Shown piece by piece: positions 50,375 to 58,852 of a stretch of 64,000 nucleotides of DNA. The DNA is from JBBRDU01 sp038203615 (GTDB lineage: Bacteria > Verrucomicrobiota > Verrucomicrobiia > Chthoniobacterales > UBA10450). The stretch is taken from NCBI GenBank assembly GCA_038203615.1, contig JBBRDU010000005.1, forward strand, positions 11,098 through 75,097. The letters run 5' to 3'. The notes beneath the pieces were generated by a model. The model did not search any database, had not been told where the DNA came from, and worked only from the letters and a program-made list of their open reading frames with translations. Each line of letters begins with the position of its first letter. Positions within the stretch are counted from its first letter, which is position 1. Both the position numbers and the translations under genes were made by a program.

Positions 50375-51196
50375 ATGCGCGAACTATTATTATGCCCGCC
50401 GGATCACTACGGCATCGAATACGAAATCAATCCCTGGATGAGTCGGGCGCGCGGAGCGGAAACGGCCGTGGCTCAACAGCAGTGGAAAGACCTGGAAGCC
50501 GTCCTGCAGAAACTCGACTGCAAGATTTTGCTGGTCGAGCCGCAACCGAAGCTGCCGGACATGGTCTTCACGGCCAACGCCGGGCTGGCCGTGGGCCGGA
50601 AATTTATCCCGAGTAATTTTCGGCACGAGGAGCGGGCCGGGGAAGCGCCTCACTTCGCGCGTTGGATGGAGGGGCACGGATATGAAGTGATCTGGCTTCC
50701 GCGCGAACTCTACTTCGAGGGCGAAGGGGATGCACTGTTCGGGGGCGACGCCCTTTTTTGCGGATACAAATTCCGTTCCGACATCAAATCGCACCACGCC
50801 GTCGCCGAAATTTTCAACTGCCTCTCCATCTCGGTCGAGCTGGTAGACGCGCGCTTCTATCACCTCGATACCTGCTTTTGCCCGTTGCCCGACGGCGGCG
50901 CTTTTTGGTTCCCCGCCGCTTTTGATGAATACGGACAGCGCACTATTCGCGATCACCTCACCAATTTAATCGACGTGTCGGAGGAGGAAGCCGCGCACTT
51001 TTCCTGCAACGCCGTGATCCTCAACCGGCAGATTGTTTTGCCCGAGGGCGCGCCCAATCTGGTGCGGACGCTGCAAGACCGCGGCTATCATTGTCACGCC
51101 TTGCCCATGACGGAATTTCTGAAAGCGGGCGGGGCCTGCAAATGCCTCACGATGTTTCTGCCCCAGAGGGAAACCGCCTCTCAGTCGCAGGAATAA
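50375..51196 (+). CDS. Arginine dihydrolase / DDAH-family amidinohydrolase
   Basis: A 273-residue guanidine-group-modifying enzyme. Motifs: MVFTANAGLAVGRKFI (substrate Asn/Asp region), EGEGDALFGGDALFCGY, HLDTCFCPLPDGGAFWFPAA with catalytic His163, and GGACKCLTMFLP with catalytic Cys257 by alignment. The family includes DDAH, arginine deiminase-like enzymes and arginine dihydrolase (ArgZ N-terminal half). Next to a TIGR00300 gene, arginine dihydrolase, giving ornithine, CO2 and two ammonia, is the best guess; DDAH is the alternative. ATG 50375 is preferred to the TTG at 50360, and the product ends soon after the Cys. Confidence 0.9.
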   Translation: MRELLLCPPDHYGIEYEINPWMSRARGAETAVAQQQWKDLEAVLQKLDCKILLVEPQPKLPDMVFTANAGLAVGRKFIPSNFRHEERAGEAPHFARWMEGHGYEVIWLPRELYFEGEGDALFGGDALFCGYKFRSDIKSHHAVAEIFNCLSISVELVDARFYHLDTCFCPLPDGGAFWFPAAFDEYGQRTIRDHLTNLIDVSEEEAAHFSCNAVILNRQIVLPEGAPNLVRTLQDRGYHCHALPMTEFLKAGGACKCLTMFLPQRETASQSQE

Positions 51197-51209
51197 ACAA
51201 AATCGGACC

Positions 51210-51367
51210 CTCACCTCAATCCTTTCCCGGGGGAGAGGAAGGCCGCGAACCCTCGAGTTTGGGTCGCGCTAAAAAGGAATGAGTCGACGTGGCGGCTCGC
51301 GCTAAAAAAACTCCCGCCGGTGCTGACGTTTCTCCTTCTTCTCCCGCCGGGAGAAGATTGAGATGAG
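51210..51367. repeat. 158-bp element with 12-bp inverted ends
   Basis: CTCACCTCAATC (51210-51221) and GATTGAGATGAG (51356-51367) are inverted repeats with one mismatch. Inside, TTTCCCGGGGGAGAGG and TTCTCCCGCCGGGAGAAG form hairpin-like ends, and TCGCGCTAAAAA is repeated 33 bases apart (51264, 51297). The CCTCACC / GGGAGAGG ends resemble a common repeat type in many bacteria. It separates the arginine module from polX, which is convergent. Confidence 0.75.
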
Positions 51368-51393
51368 AGCAGCCTTGCCAGACCTGCCGCCAA

Positions 51394-53160
51394 TTAGCCC
51401 TTTGCGTTCTTCCTTTTCGCTTGCAGCGCTTTTTCCATCTGGGCGAGCGGCCAACAATTCACGACGTCCTCTTTTCGGAGCCAGCCTTTCCGCGCCACGC
51501 CGATGCCAAACCACAGATCCTGCAACCGCTCCACCCGATGCGCGTCCGGGTTAATCACACATTTCACTCCCTTCTTTTGGGCGAGCGGCCACCAGCGCCA
51601 ATCCAGATCGAGCCGCTTCGGTGCGGCGTTGATTTCAATCCATGTGCCGGTGGCGGCGGCCGCGTCCAGAATCGCCGGGAGATCGACTGCGTAAGGTTCG
51701 CGTTTGAGAAGGAGACGGCCGGTCGGATGTCCGAGCATGGTAATAAATGGATTCTCCATGGCGCGGATGATTCGCCGTGTCATTTCCGCTTCCGGCAGGT
51801 TGAACACCGAATGCACGGAAGCGACCGCATAATCGAGGTCCGCCAGGACGTCGTCGCTGAAATCGAGCGAGCCATCGCGCAAAATGTCGCACTCGACCCC
51901 GGCGAAAAGTCGAAATCCGTCGAACGCCTTGTTCAATTTCCGAATGGCCGCGCCTTGGATGCGCAGTCTAACTTCGTCCAACCCATGGGCCTGGATGGAG
52001 CTGCGGCTGTGGTCCGCGATTCCAAGATACTGGAGACCCAACTCCTGCGCAGCCGCCGCCATCTCTTCCAGCGTGTTGTGCCCGTCACTCGCTGTGGTAT
52101 GACAATGAAACGTGCCCCGCAGATTTTCCTTCTCAATGAGACGCGGGATGGAGTGGCTGGCCGCCGCTTCAAATTCGCCGCAATTCTCCCTCAGCTCGGC
52201 TGGAATAAAATCCAGATCCAGCGCCTGATACAGATGCGCTTCCTCCTGAATCACGGGCATTTTGTCGGGCGGCTTCCTCTTCGATTCCGCCGGTTCCACC
52301 GGCAGCGGCGCCAGACGATATTCATTCAGAGTCCAGCCGCGTCTGAGCGCGCGGTTGCGCATCTCGATGTTGTGTTCCTTGCTGCCGGTAAAGTAATTCA
52401 GCGCGAACGGATACTCCGCCGCCTGGACCACCCGCAGGTCGCATTGAATCCCGGACCGCAACCGCACACTCGTCTTGGTCGGACCCTGCGCGATGATCGA
52501 TTCGACCAGCGGATGTTCCGCGAAAAACCGGGTAATCGCTTCCGGCTTGCTCGTGGCCACGATGAAATCGAGGTCGCGCACGATCTCGCGGCGGCGCCGG
52601 TAACTTCCCGCCAGCGCCACCTGCAGCGCACCAGGATGTCCCGCCAGGTCGTCCCGCAGGGTTTCGGCGTGATGCGCCACCTGTCCGAGCTGAAAAGAGC
52701 CGGAGTGCCGGGCCCTCTCCGCGATCGCCTGGCCCAGTTTGGTCTGGGTCGTCTCCCCGAAGCCGGGCAACGCCGCCACCCGGCCGGACTGACAGGCCTG
52801 CTGTAACTGCTCGATCGAGCTGACCTGCAGTTGCTCGTACAGCGCTTTGATTTTCCTGGCGCCCAGTCCAGGAATGGCAAAGAGCTCGATAATCGTCGGG
52901 GGAAACTCGGCCCGCAGTTCCTCCAGGTATGGCAGGGAGCCGGTCGTGGCGAGTTCCTTCACCTTGCTCGCAATGGCCTTGCCGATGCCGGGCATTTTTT
53001 TCAACGCCTCTTCATCCTGCAAATCGGCCATATGACCACCCCATGCGTCGATCGCGCGGGCGGCATTGGCGTAAGCCCGGATCTTAAACGGATTCTCGTC
53101 TTTCAGCTCGAGCAGGGTCGCGATTTGTTCGAGCACTTCCGCGATTTGCGCCTTCGTCAT
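51394..53160 (-). CDS. polX: DNA polymerase X family with PHP domain
   Basis: A 588-residue protein with the standard bacterial PolX layout. N-terminal helix-hairpin-helix region (EEALKKMPGIGKAIASKVKE; IIELFAIPGLGARKIKALYE; VAALPGFGETTQTKL), a palm with catalytic aspartates in RRREIVRDLDFIVATSKPEA, then a PHP domain with metal ligands in RGTFHCHTTASDGHNTLEEM, YLGIADHSRS, LFAGVECDIL, ASVHSVFNLPE, LGHPTGRLL and CVINPDAHRV. It fills short DNA gaps in repair and has 3'-5' exonuclease activity. ATG 53160 (MTKAQIAEVL) gives the normal start; the frame runs on to 53190. Confidence 0.95.
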   Translation of the reverse strand: MTKAQIAEVLEQIATLLELKDENPFKIRAYANAARAIDAWGGHMADLQDEEALKKMPGIGKAIASKVKELATTGSLPYLEELRAEFPPTIIELFAIPGLGARKIKALYEQLQVSSIEQLQQACQSGRVAALPGFGETTQTKLGQAIAERARHSGSFQLGQVAHHAETLRDDLAGHPGALQVALAGSYRRRREIVRDLDFIVATSKPEAITRFFAEHPLVESIIAQGPTKTSVRLRSGIQCDLRVVQAAEYPFALNYFTGSKEHNIEMRNRALRRGWTLNEYRLAPLPVEPAESKRKPPDKMPVIQEEAHLYQALDLDFIPAELRENCGEFEAAASHSIPRLIEKENLRGTFHCHTTASDGHNTLEEMAAAAQELGLQYLGIADHSRSSIQAHGLDEVRLRIQGAAIRKLNKAFDGFRLFAGVECDILRDGSLDFSDDVLADLDYAVASVHSVFNLPEAEMTRRIIRAMENPFITMLGHPTGRLLLKREPYAVDLPAILDAAAATGTWIEINAAPKRLDLDWRWWPLAQKKGVKCVINPDAHRVERLQDLWFGIGVARKGWLRKEDVVNCWPLAQMEKALQAKRKNAKG

Positions 53161-53262
53161 TTTCTCTAACGATGAACGCAGTTGGCGCATTCGTCGATCT
53201 CCCGCCGGTCGGATATGGCCAAGACCGGCGGCGTATCATAGAATACCGGCTCGTGCGCGCGC

Positions 53263-54363
53263 ATGAGCGTGCATCTGTTAACAACAATGAGGGCCATCAT
53301 CGTAGGAGCTTTCGTGCTGCTCGGTTTGAGTTCGGCGCGCGCCGTGATTCTCTTCGACACAGCCGATCCCACCACCAATACGACGGCGCCGTCGGGTGCT
53401 CTCGCCGGGAGCGGGTGGCAATATGAAGCGACCTGGGGTGGTTTCCTTGGAACTCCGATCGCTCCGCATTTTTTTATCAGCGCGGCGCATATCGGCATGG
53501 CCGGTTCCAATTTAATTTTCCAGGGCTCGACCTACACGATCGTCGGTTCATTCTCCCTCCCCGGCAGCGATCTGCTCATCTGGCAGGTGAAGGAAACTTT
53601 TCCGTTCTTTGCGCCCCTCTACTCGAAGCGGGATGAACTCTCGAAACATCTCCTGGTCATCGGCCGGGGGACCCAGCGAGGAAGTGAGGTGATGCTGAAT
53701 GGCAGCCTGCGAGGCTGGTCCTGGGGCACCAGCGACGGCGTCCAGCGCTGGGGCGAGAACGATGTGTCTGGCATCATCCTTTACGGCGGACACGATTTGA
53801 TCAACGCCACGTTCGATCAGCATCTCCAGTCGAACGATCATCCGAACGAGGCACACTTGTCCTCCGGCGATTCGGGCGGCGCAATTTTCTTAAATGACAG
53901 CGGTGATGGCGCCTGGAAACTCGCCGCCATTAATTACGCCGTGGACGATCTTTACACTGCGCCCGTGGCCTCCTCGCAGTTTGTTCAGTCCATCTTCGAC
54001 GCGCGCGGGTTTTACAGCTTCGACGGCGCCAATTTCACTCAGATCGCGGGGGCGGCGCCGGTTCCGACTGGATTTTACGGCAGCCGGATCTCTTCCGAAC
54101 TCCCCTGGATTGGCAGCGTGATCGCTCATCCTCAAGTTGGCTTTGAGGGAAATTTCCTGACGCTCACCTATACCAAGCTGCTCGTTCCATCGAGTGACGT
54201 GACCTACACCGTCGAGCAATCGAGCGACCTCGTGAACTGGTCACCGGCCACTACCCAGGATGAATCGGGCGCTATCACCGGAGACCTGCAAACGATCAAG
54301 GCGAAAGTCGATGTGGGCACCGGGACACACCTCTTTCTTCGACTCAAGACCACCCGCCCTTGA
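53263..54363 (+). CDS. Exported trypsin-like serine protease with a C-terminal extra domain
   Basis: A 366-residue protein with a signal peptide (AIIVGAFVLLGLSSARAV). The catalytic triad is visible as His76 (FISAAHIGM), Asp103 (PGSDLLIWQV) and Ser204 (LSSGDSGGAIFL), which is chymotrypsin-fold order and spacing with a short D-loop. The rest (about 255-366) is a beta-rich region with DVTYTVEQSSDLVNWSPA, a motif frequent in secreted proteins of this phylum, and probably a cell-surface domain. ATG 53287 is an alternative start. Its target is unknown; it may be a processing or degradative protease. Confidence 0.82.
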   Translation: MSVHLLTTMRAIIVGAFVLLGLSSARAVILFDTADPTTNTTAPSGALAGSGWQYEATWGGFLGTPIAPHFFISAAHIGMAGSNLIFQGSTYTIVGSFSLPGSDLLIWQVKETFPFFAPLYSKRDELSKHLLVIGRGTQRGSEVMLNGSLRGWSWGTSDGVQRWGENDVSGIILYGGHDLINATFDQHLQSNDHPNEAHLSSGDSGGAIFLNDSGDGAWKLAAINYAVDDLYTAPVASSQFVQSIFDARGFYSFDGANFTQIAGAAPVPTGFYGSRISSELPWIGSVIAHPQVGFEGNFLTLTYTKLLVPSSDVTYTVEQSSDLVNWSPATTQDESGAITGDLQTIKAKVDVGTGTHLFLRLKTTRP

Positions 54364-54421
54364 AATCACGCCGTTTCTCGGAAGGGCCCGGCGCGCCGAC
54401 AAATTCGCTTTTGCTTCTGGA

Positions 54422-54466
54422 GGGGAAGCCGTTGGCTTCCCGAGGGACGCTGGCCGCTTCCCCCTA
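54422..54466. repeat. Variant copy of the GGGAAGC palindrome
   Basis: GGGGAAGCCGTTGGCTTCCC (54422-54441) followed by GACGCTGGCCGCTTCCCC in the same spacing as at 19573. It lies between two convergent genes. Confidence 0.65.
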
Positions 54467-54497
54467 CCGGGGGAGGGAAGCGCGAGATTCTCGCCGC

Positions 54498-55100
54498 CTA
54501 CATGCGGCCGCGGTGTTGGTAGAAATGATACCGGTCGATGATCGAATCGACGTATTTGCGGGTGCTCGGGAAATCAATGTTACGTAAAAATTCATCCTCG
54601 TGCATGACCGCACCGGAAGCGCCGCCGGCCCAGCGTTGCGCGCGGCTGGCGCCCGCATTGTATTCGGCCAGCGCGAAGACCATCGGCTCGGGTTGTTGTT
54701 CCCAATGTTTCAGGGCTCTTTGCAGATACCAGGTCCCCGCTTCCAGGTTAATTTTCGGATCGAATAATTCCTCCACGCGGAAGTTCTCCACCTTGTTTTC
54801 ACGGGCCCATTCATTGGCCGCTTTCTCGCTCACCTGCATCAGGCCGCGTTCGCCCGCCGTGCCAAACTTCTGCGGATCGAATCGGCTCTCGCGCCAGACC
54901 ACCGCTTTCACCAGCATCGGATCCAGATCGTGCTCTTTCGCCACTACACGAATGAGACGATCCTGCTGCTGGAACCGGGCCGGACTCATCCATTCATAAA
55001 CGGTATAAGCCGGGTCACCCGATCGCATCGCCAGATAGGCAAAACTGGCGGCCACCGCCAGGAGCAAGCAAAGCGTGAACTTAAAAACAAATCGGATCAT
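54498..55100 (-). CDS. Membrane-anchored lytic transglycosylase
   Basis: A 200-residue protein with one N-terminal hydrophobic helix (FVFKFTLCLLLAVAASFAYL) and a Slt/MltE-type lysozyme-like domain: LDPMLVKAVVWRESRFDPQK with the catalytic Glu, GTAGERGLMQVSEKAA, EELFDPKINLEAGTWYLQRA and FALAEYNAGASRAQRWAG. It cuts peptidoglycan between MurNAc and GlcNAc. ATG 55100 opens the membrane helix; the frame is open to 55172. It is divergent from priA with a short shared region of 99 bases. Confidence 0.92.
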   Translation of the reverse strand: MIRFVFKFTLCLLLAVAASFAYLAMRSGDPAYTVYEWMSPARFQQQDRLIRVVAKEHDLDPMLVKAVVWRESRFDPQKFGTAGERGLMQVSEKAANEWARENKVENFRVEELFDPKINLEAGTWYLQRALKHWEQQPEPMVFALAEYNAGASRAQRWAGGASGAVMHEDEFLRNIDFPSTRKYVDSIIDRYHFYQHRGRM

Positions 55101-55199
55101 GCTGGGTGAAAAGGAACTCTCCGGACAGACATCCCACAACGAACCGCCCCCGGCCAGCATCAATCCATGCATCGTGCGCCCGATCCGTTAAATTCCGGC

Positions 55200-57440
55200 A
55201 TGCCCAACGCTGCCGAAGCCCGCTACGTCCGGGTTGTGATCGATCGCGCGATTCATCGCGAGCTGGATTACGCGGTGCCGTCCACCCTGGCGAGCCGGGT
55301 CGCCGTCGGTTCGCGCCTGCGAGTTCCTTTCCGGGACAAATCAGCCCTGGCCACGGTCCTACGCATCCTCGAACAGAGCGATGCCAAAGGATTACGCGAA
55401 ATTGAAGCCATCGTCGGCGACGCCCCGGCTCTAAGCGGCGCCCTGCTCGAACTGGGCCAATGGATCAGCTCTTATTATTGCTGTCCGATCGAGGCTGTTA
55501 TTCGCAGCCTGCTGCCGCAGGTGGTCCGCAAAGCGGAGATCGGATGGAAAAAACAACTCTTCGTTCATCCCCGGGCCGATATTCCCGCCGAAGAAATTGA
55601 GAAACTTCGCCGGCGCGCCCCCCGCCAGGCTGAACTGCTCGCCGCCCTGGCGCGCCTGCCGGCGCCCATCCTTGCGGCCGAACTTCTCCGCCAGACTTCG
55701 CTCGATAACCAGACTTTGCGCGCGTTGGTGAAACGCGGCTGGGCCGAGCTGAAAGAGGCGGCGGTCGTGCGCGACCCTCACGGGGACGAACAATTTCTCA
55801 CCACCAGCAACCTCGTTTTGAATCCGGAACAGGTCGTGGCCCTCGAGGACGTGACCAAAGCGCTCGATGCGCCGGCCGAGGCGCGCCCCATTCTGCTCCA
55901 CGGCGTCACCGGCAGCGGTAAGACCGAGATTTACTTACAGGCCATCCGCATCGCTCTCACTCAGGGGAAAAGCGCGATCGTGCTCGTTCCCGAGATTTCG
56001 CTGACGCCGCAAACCGTCGAAAGATTCAAAGGACGCTTTGCCGAGGGCGCCGACCTGGTCGCGGTTTTGCACAGCCATCTCTCCCAGGGCGAGCGGCATG
56101 ATGAATGGCACAAGATCAATTCCGGTCGTGCCCGCATCGTGATTGGCGCGCGCAGCGCCGTTTTCGCGCCCCTCAAAAATCTCGGGCTCATCGTGGTGGA
56201 TGAAGAGCACGAGAGCACCTACAAACAGGAGGAAGCGCCGCGCTATCATGCGCGCGACGTGGCCGTGGTGCGGGCCAAGATTGAGAAGTGTATCGTTCTC
56301 CTCGGGACCGCGACTCCTTCGCTGGAGAGTTACCATAACGCCACCACGGGAAAGTACGTCCTGAGCACGCTGACCCAGCGGGTGGACGATTGTCAGATGC
56401 CGCTCATGCGCATCATTGATTTGCGGCAGGAGCGCCGCAAAACGAAATCGATGACCATCCTCTCGGAAAAACTTCGCGCCGCCATGGAGGCGCGCCTGGC
56501 CAAAAAGGAACAAACCATCTTGTTCCTGAATCGGCGCGGTTTTTCCACCTCCCTTCTCTGCAGCGAATGTGGCGAGGCGCGCTATTGTCCCAACTGCAGC
56601 GTCGCCCTGACCTTTCATCGGCAGATCGCGCGGCTGAGCTGTCATCTTTGCGGGCACACCGCAGCCGTGCCAAAAAAGTGCCCGGCCTGCGGGAAAGACG
56701 CGCTCATCTATGCCGGCTTCGGCACGGAAAAGGTGGAATCAACCGTGTCCCAGGTCTTTCCCCAGGCGGTGGTCCGTCGCATGGACGCTGATTCCATGAC
56801 GCGCAAGGAAGCGTATCGGGATACGCTGCGAAGTTTTCGTGCCGGCAAGATCGACATCCTCGTCGGCACCCAGATGATTGCGAAGGGTCTGCATTTTCCA
56901 AACGTCACGCTGGTCGGCATCATCAATGCCGATCTCGCATTGCACATGCCGGACTTTCGCGCGGGCGAACGGACCTTCCAGTTGCTCACCCAGGTGGCGG
57001 GCCGGGCCGGACGCGGCGAAACGCCGGGCGAAGTTTTTGTACAGACGTTCACACCGTTCAGCCCATCCATTCAGTTTGCCCGGCAGCACGATTTCGCGGG
57101 CTACTTTCAACAGGAGATCGAGTTTCGGGAGAAGTGTGAGTTTCCGCCGTTCCAGCACGCCATTCTCATGACCACTCGTTCCGCCCATGAGCAGCGCGCC
57201 CAGTTTTCGGCCGAAACTCTGCAAAGACGCTTAAGAGAGAATATCGGAGCAGAGTTCACCATCGGCGAGGCTACTCCCGCCCCCTTACAAAAACTGCAAG
57301 GCCAGTATCGTTTCCATATTCTGCTGCGCGGGCAGGCCATCGTGCGCCTGAGCCGCCGCGTCCGCGAAACCCTCGACAAGCTCCCCTTCCCGGAAGACGT
57401 GGCCGTGACGGTAGACGTGGATCCCTACCAACTGCTGTGA
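55200..57440 (+). CDS. priA: Primosomal protein N' (PriA) helicase
   Basis: A 746-residue helicase for restart of stalled replication forks. N-terminal 3'-end binding domain (YVRVVIDRAIHRELDYAVPS), a winged-helix region, then helicase motifs: Walker A LHGVTGSGKTEIYLQA, ALVPEISLTPQTVERF-type strand, HSHLSQGERHDEWHKI, motif II LIVVDEEHESTYKQEEAPRY, LLGTATPSLE. The zinc module has CSECGEARYCPNC and CHLCGHTAAVPKKCPACG. Then FGTEKVESTV, QMIAKGLHFPNVTLVGIINA and QVAGRAGRGETPGEV. ATG 55200 follows a better start context than 55167 and matches the family N-terminus. Confidence 0.96.
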   Translation: MPNAAEARYVRVVIDRAIHRELDYAVPSTLASRVAVGSRLRVPFRDKSALATVLRILEQSDAKGLREIEAIVGDAPALSGALLELGQWISSYYCCPIEAVIRSLLPQVVRKAEIGWKKQLFVHPRADIPAEEIEKLRRRAPRQAELLAALARLPAPILAAELLRQTSLDNQTLRALVKRGWAELKEAAVVRDPHGDEQFLTTSNLVLNPEQVVALEDVTKALDAPAEARPILLHGVTGSGKTEIYLQAIRIALTQGKSAIVLVPEISLTPQTVERFKGRFAEGADLVAVLHSHLSQGERHDEWHKINSGRARIVIGARSAVFAPLKNLGLIVVDEEHESTYKQEEAPRYHARDVAVVRAKIEKCIVLLGTATPSLESYHNATTGKYVLSTLTQRVDDCQMPLMRIIDLRQERRKTKSMTILSEKLRAAMEARLAKKEQTILFLNRRGFSTSLLCSECGEARYCPNCSVALTFHRQIARLSCHLCGHTAAVPKKCPACGKDALIYAGFGTEKVESTVSQVFPQAVVRRMDADSMTRKEAYRDTLRSFRAGKIDILVGTQMIAKGLHFPNVTLVGIINADLALHMPDFRAGERTFQLLTQVAGRAGRGETPGEVFVQTFTPFSPSIQFARQHDFAGYFQQEIEFREKCEFPPFQHAILMTTRSAHEQRAQFSAETLQRRLRENIGAEFTIGEATPAPLQKLQGQYRFHILLRGQAIVRLSRRVRETLDKLPFPEDVAVTVDVDPYQLL

Positions 57441-57508
57441 TAATCCCGTCCGGCCGGATCTTATCCCGAGCAACCTCGTCGGGAGAAACGAATTAGTCTG
57501 GTCGCACG

Positions 57509-58831
57509 ATGAGCAAGAAACGTCAGCGCTCTTCCCATTGGTTGAAAGATCCGTTCTGGATCTTCGCCGTGGGCGAATGGATCGCGCTCACCTTCACCTT
57601 TCTCGCGCTCGTCCTTTTCTTTTGCCTTTTCTTTATTCGCCGGCACACCATCGACTACCGCTTTGAGCATACTTTCAACGTGCACAGCCCGGAGTTCATC
57701 GGGTCCGCCCTCGCCTTGAGCCAGCCCGTTCTGCTCGGTGGCAACAAGATCGAGCTGCTGCAAAACGGCGACGAATATTTTGCCGCCATGCTACAAGCCA
57801 TTCGCAGCGCCCGCAAAACGATTAACTTCGAAGCTTTCATCTTTTACTCCGATCCGATCGGGACACAGTTCCGCGATTCCTTGTGCGAGCGAGCCCGGGC
57901 CGGCCTGGAAGTGCGAATCCTGCTCGACGGTATTGGCTCCGGTTGGAAACTGAACAATTCCGATGTCCGCCAAATGAAGAAGGCCGGATGCAAATTCGCT
58001 TATTATCATCCCACGCATTCCTGGCGGTTCGACCGCACCAATCGACGATCGCATCGGCGAATTCTGGTGATCGATGGAAAGCTCGGGTTTACCGGCGCGG
58101 TCGGTTTCGCTAAGGAATGGTCCGGGCATGCCCAGGACAAGGATCACTGGCGCGACGCGCAAATGCATATTGAAGGCCCGCTCGTCGCACAATTGCAGGC
58201 GGCTTTTCAGGAGCACTGGGTGAAGACGTTCGGCGAAGCGCTCAGCGGGGCCGATCAGTTCCCAGCCATCGAAAACGCCGGACCGCTCAAAGCGCAGGTC
58301 GTCACGTCGCGTTCCTTTTCCACGGCACCGGTGCCGCTGCTGGAAGCGGTGGGATTTACCGCGGCGGAACGTCGCATCTGGGTTACCAACGCCTATTGCA
58401 CGCCAACCCCCGACCAGGTCGAGCAGCTAGTCCAAGCGGTGCAACGCGGCGTGGACGTGCGTTTTTTGCTCCCCGGACCGAACAACGATCAGCCCATGAC
58501 CAAGTCGGCCGGACGCTCTGCCTATGGCCAAATGCTCGAAGGCGGCGTCAAAATCTTCGAGTATCAGCCGACCATGATTCACACAAAATGCATGGTGATC
58601 GATGGCCTTTTCTCGATGTTCGGCTCGTCCAATCTCGACGCGCGATCGTCTGAGATTAACGAGGAACTCGACGTCGTGGTGTATGACGAGGGCTTCGGGC
58701 GCCAGATGGAAACGATGTTCGAAAAGGATCTGGCCCAATCGCGCGAGTACACACTCGAGCAATTCAAGAATCGCCCCGTTTGGGAACGAACCACGGAGTG
58801 GTTGATGCTCCCCTTTCGCTCGCAACTCTAG
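57509..58831 (+). CDS. Phospholipase D-type cardiolipin synthase
   Basis: A 440-residue membrane protein with an N-terminal hydrophobic segment (LTFTFLALVLFFCLFFI), then two PLD domains. The second HKD motif is standard (IHTKCMVIDGLFSMFGSSNL). The first reads SHRRILVIDGKLGFTGAVGF, with Arg instead of the usual Lys after H-x. Other markers are IEAFIFYSDPIGTQFRDSLC-like region, QMKKAGCKFAYYHP and VFVNAYCTPTPDQV-like strand. Such enzymes join two phosphatidylglycerols to make cardiolipin. The Lys-to-Arg change may be tolerated; the rest of the first motif is intact. Confidence 0.88.
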   Translation: MSKKRQRSSHWLKDPFWIFAVGEWIALTFTFLALVLFFCLFFIRRHTIDYRFEHTFNVHSPEFIGSALALSQPVLLGGNKIELLQNGDEYFAAMLQAIRSARKTINFEAFIFYSDPIGTQFRDSLCERARAGLEVRILLDGIGSGWKLNNSDVRQMKKAGCKFAYYHPTHSWRFDRTNRRSHRRILVIDGKLGFTGAVGFAKEWSGHAQDKDHWRDAQMHIEGPLVAQLQAAFQEHWVKTFGEALSGADQFPAIENAGPLKAQVVTSRSFSTAPVPLLEAVGFTAAERRIWVTNAYCTPTPDQVEQLVQAVQRGVDVRFLLPGPNNDQPMTKSAGRSAYGQMLEGGVKIFEYQPTMIHTKCMVIDGLFSMFGSSNLDARSSEINEELDVVVYDEGFGRQMETMFEKDLAQSREYTLEQFKNRPVWERTTEWLMLPFRSQL

Positions 58832-58852
58832 GCGCAGATAGAACCACCGAGT

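Noticed and set aside
51421..52806. 461-residue plus-strand frame opposite polX
   Set aside because: It lies wholly antisense to a complete polX gene with all catalytic motifs and resembles no family.
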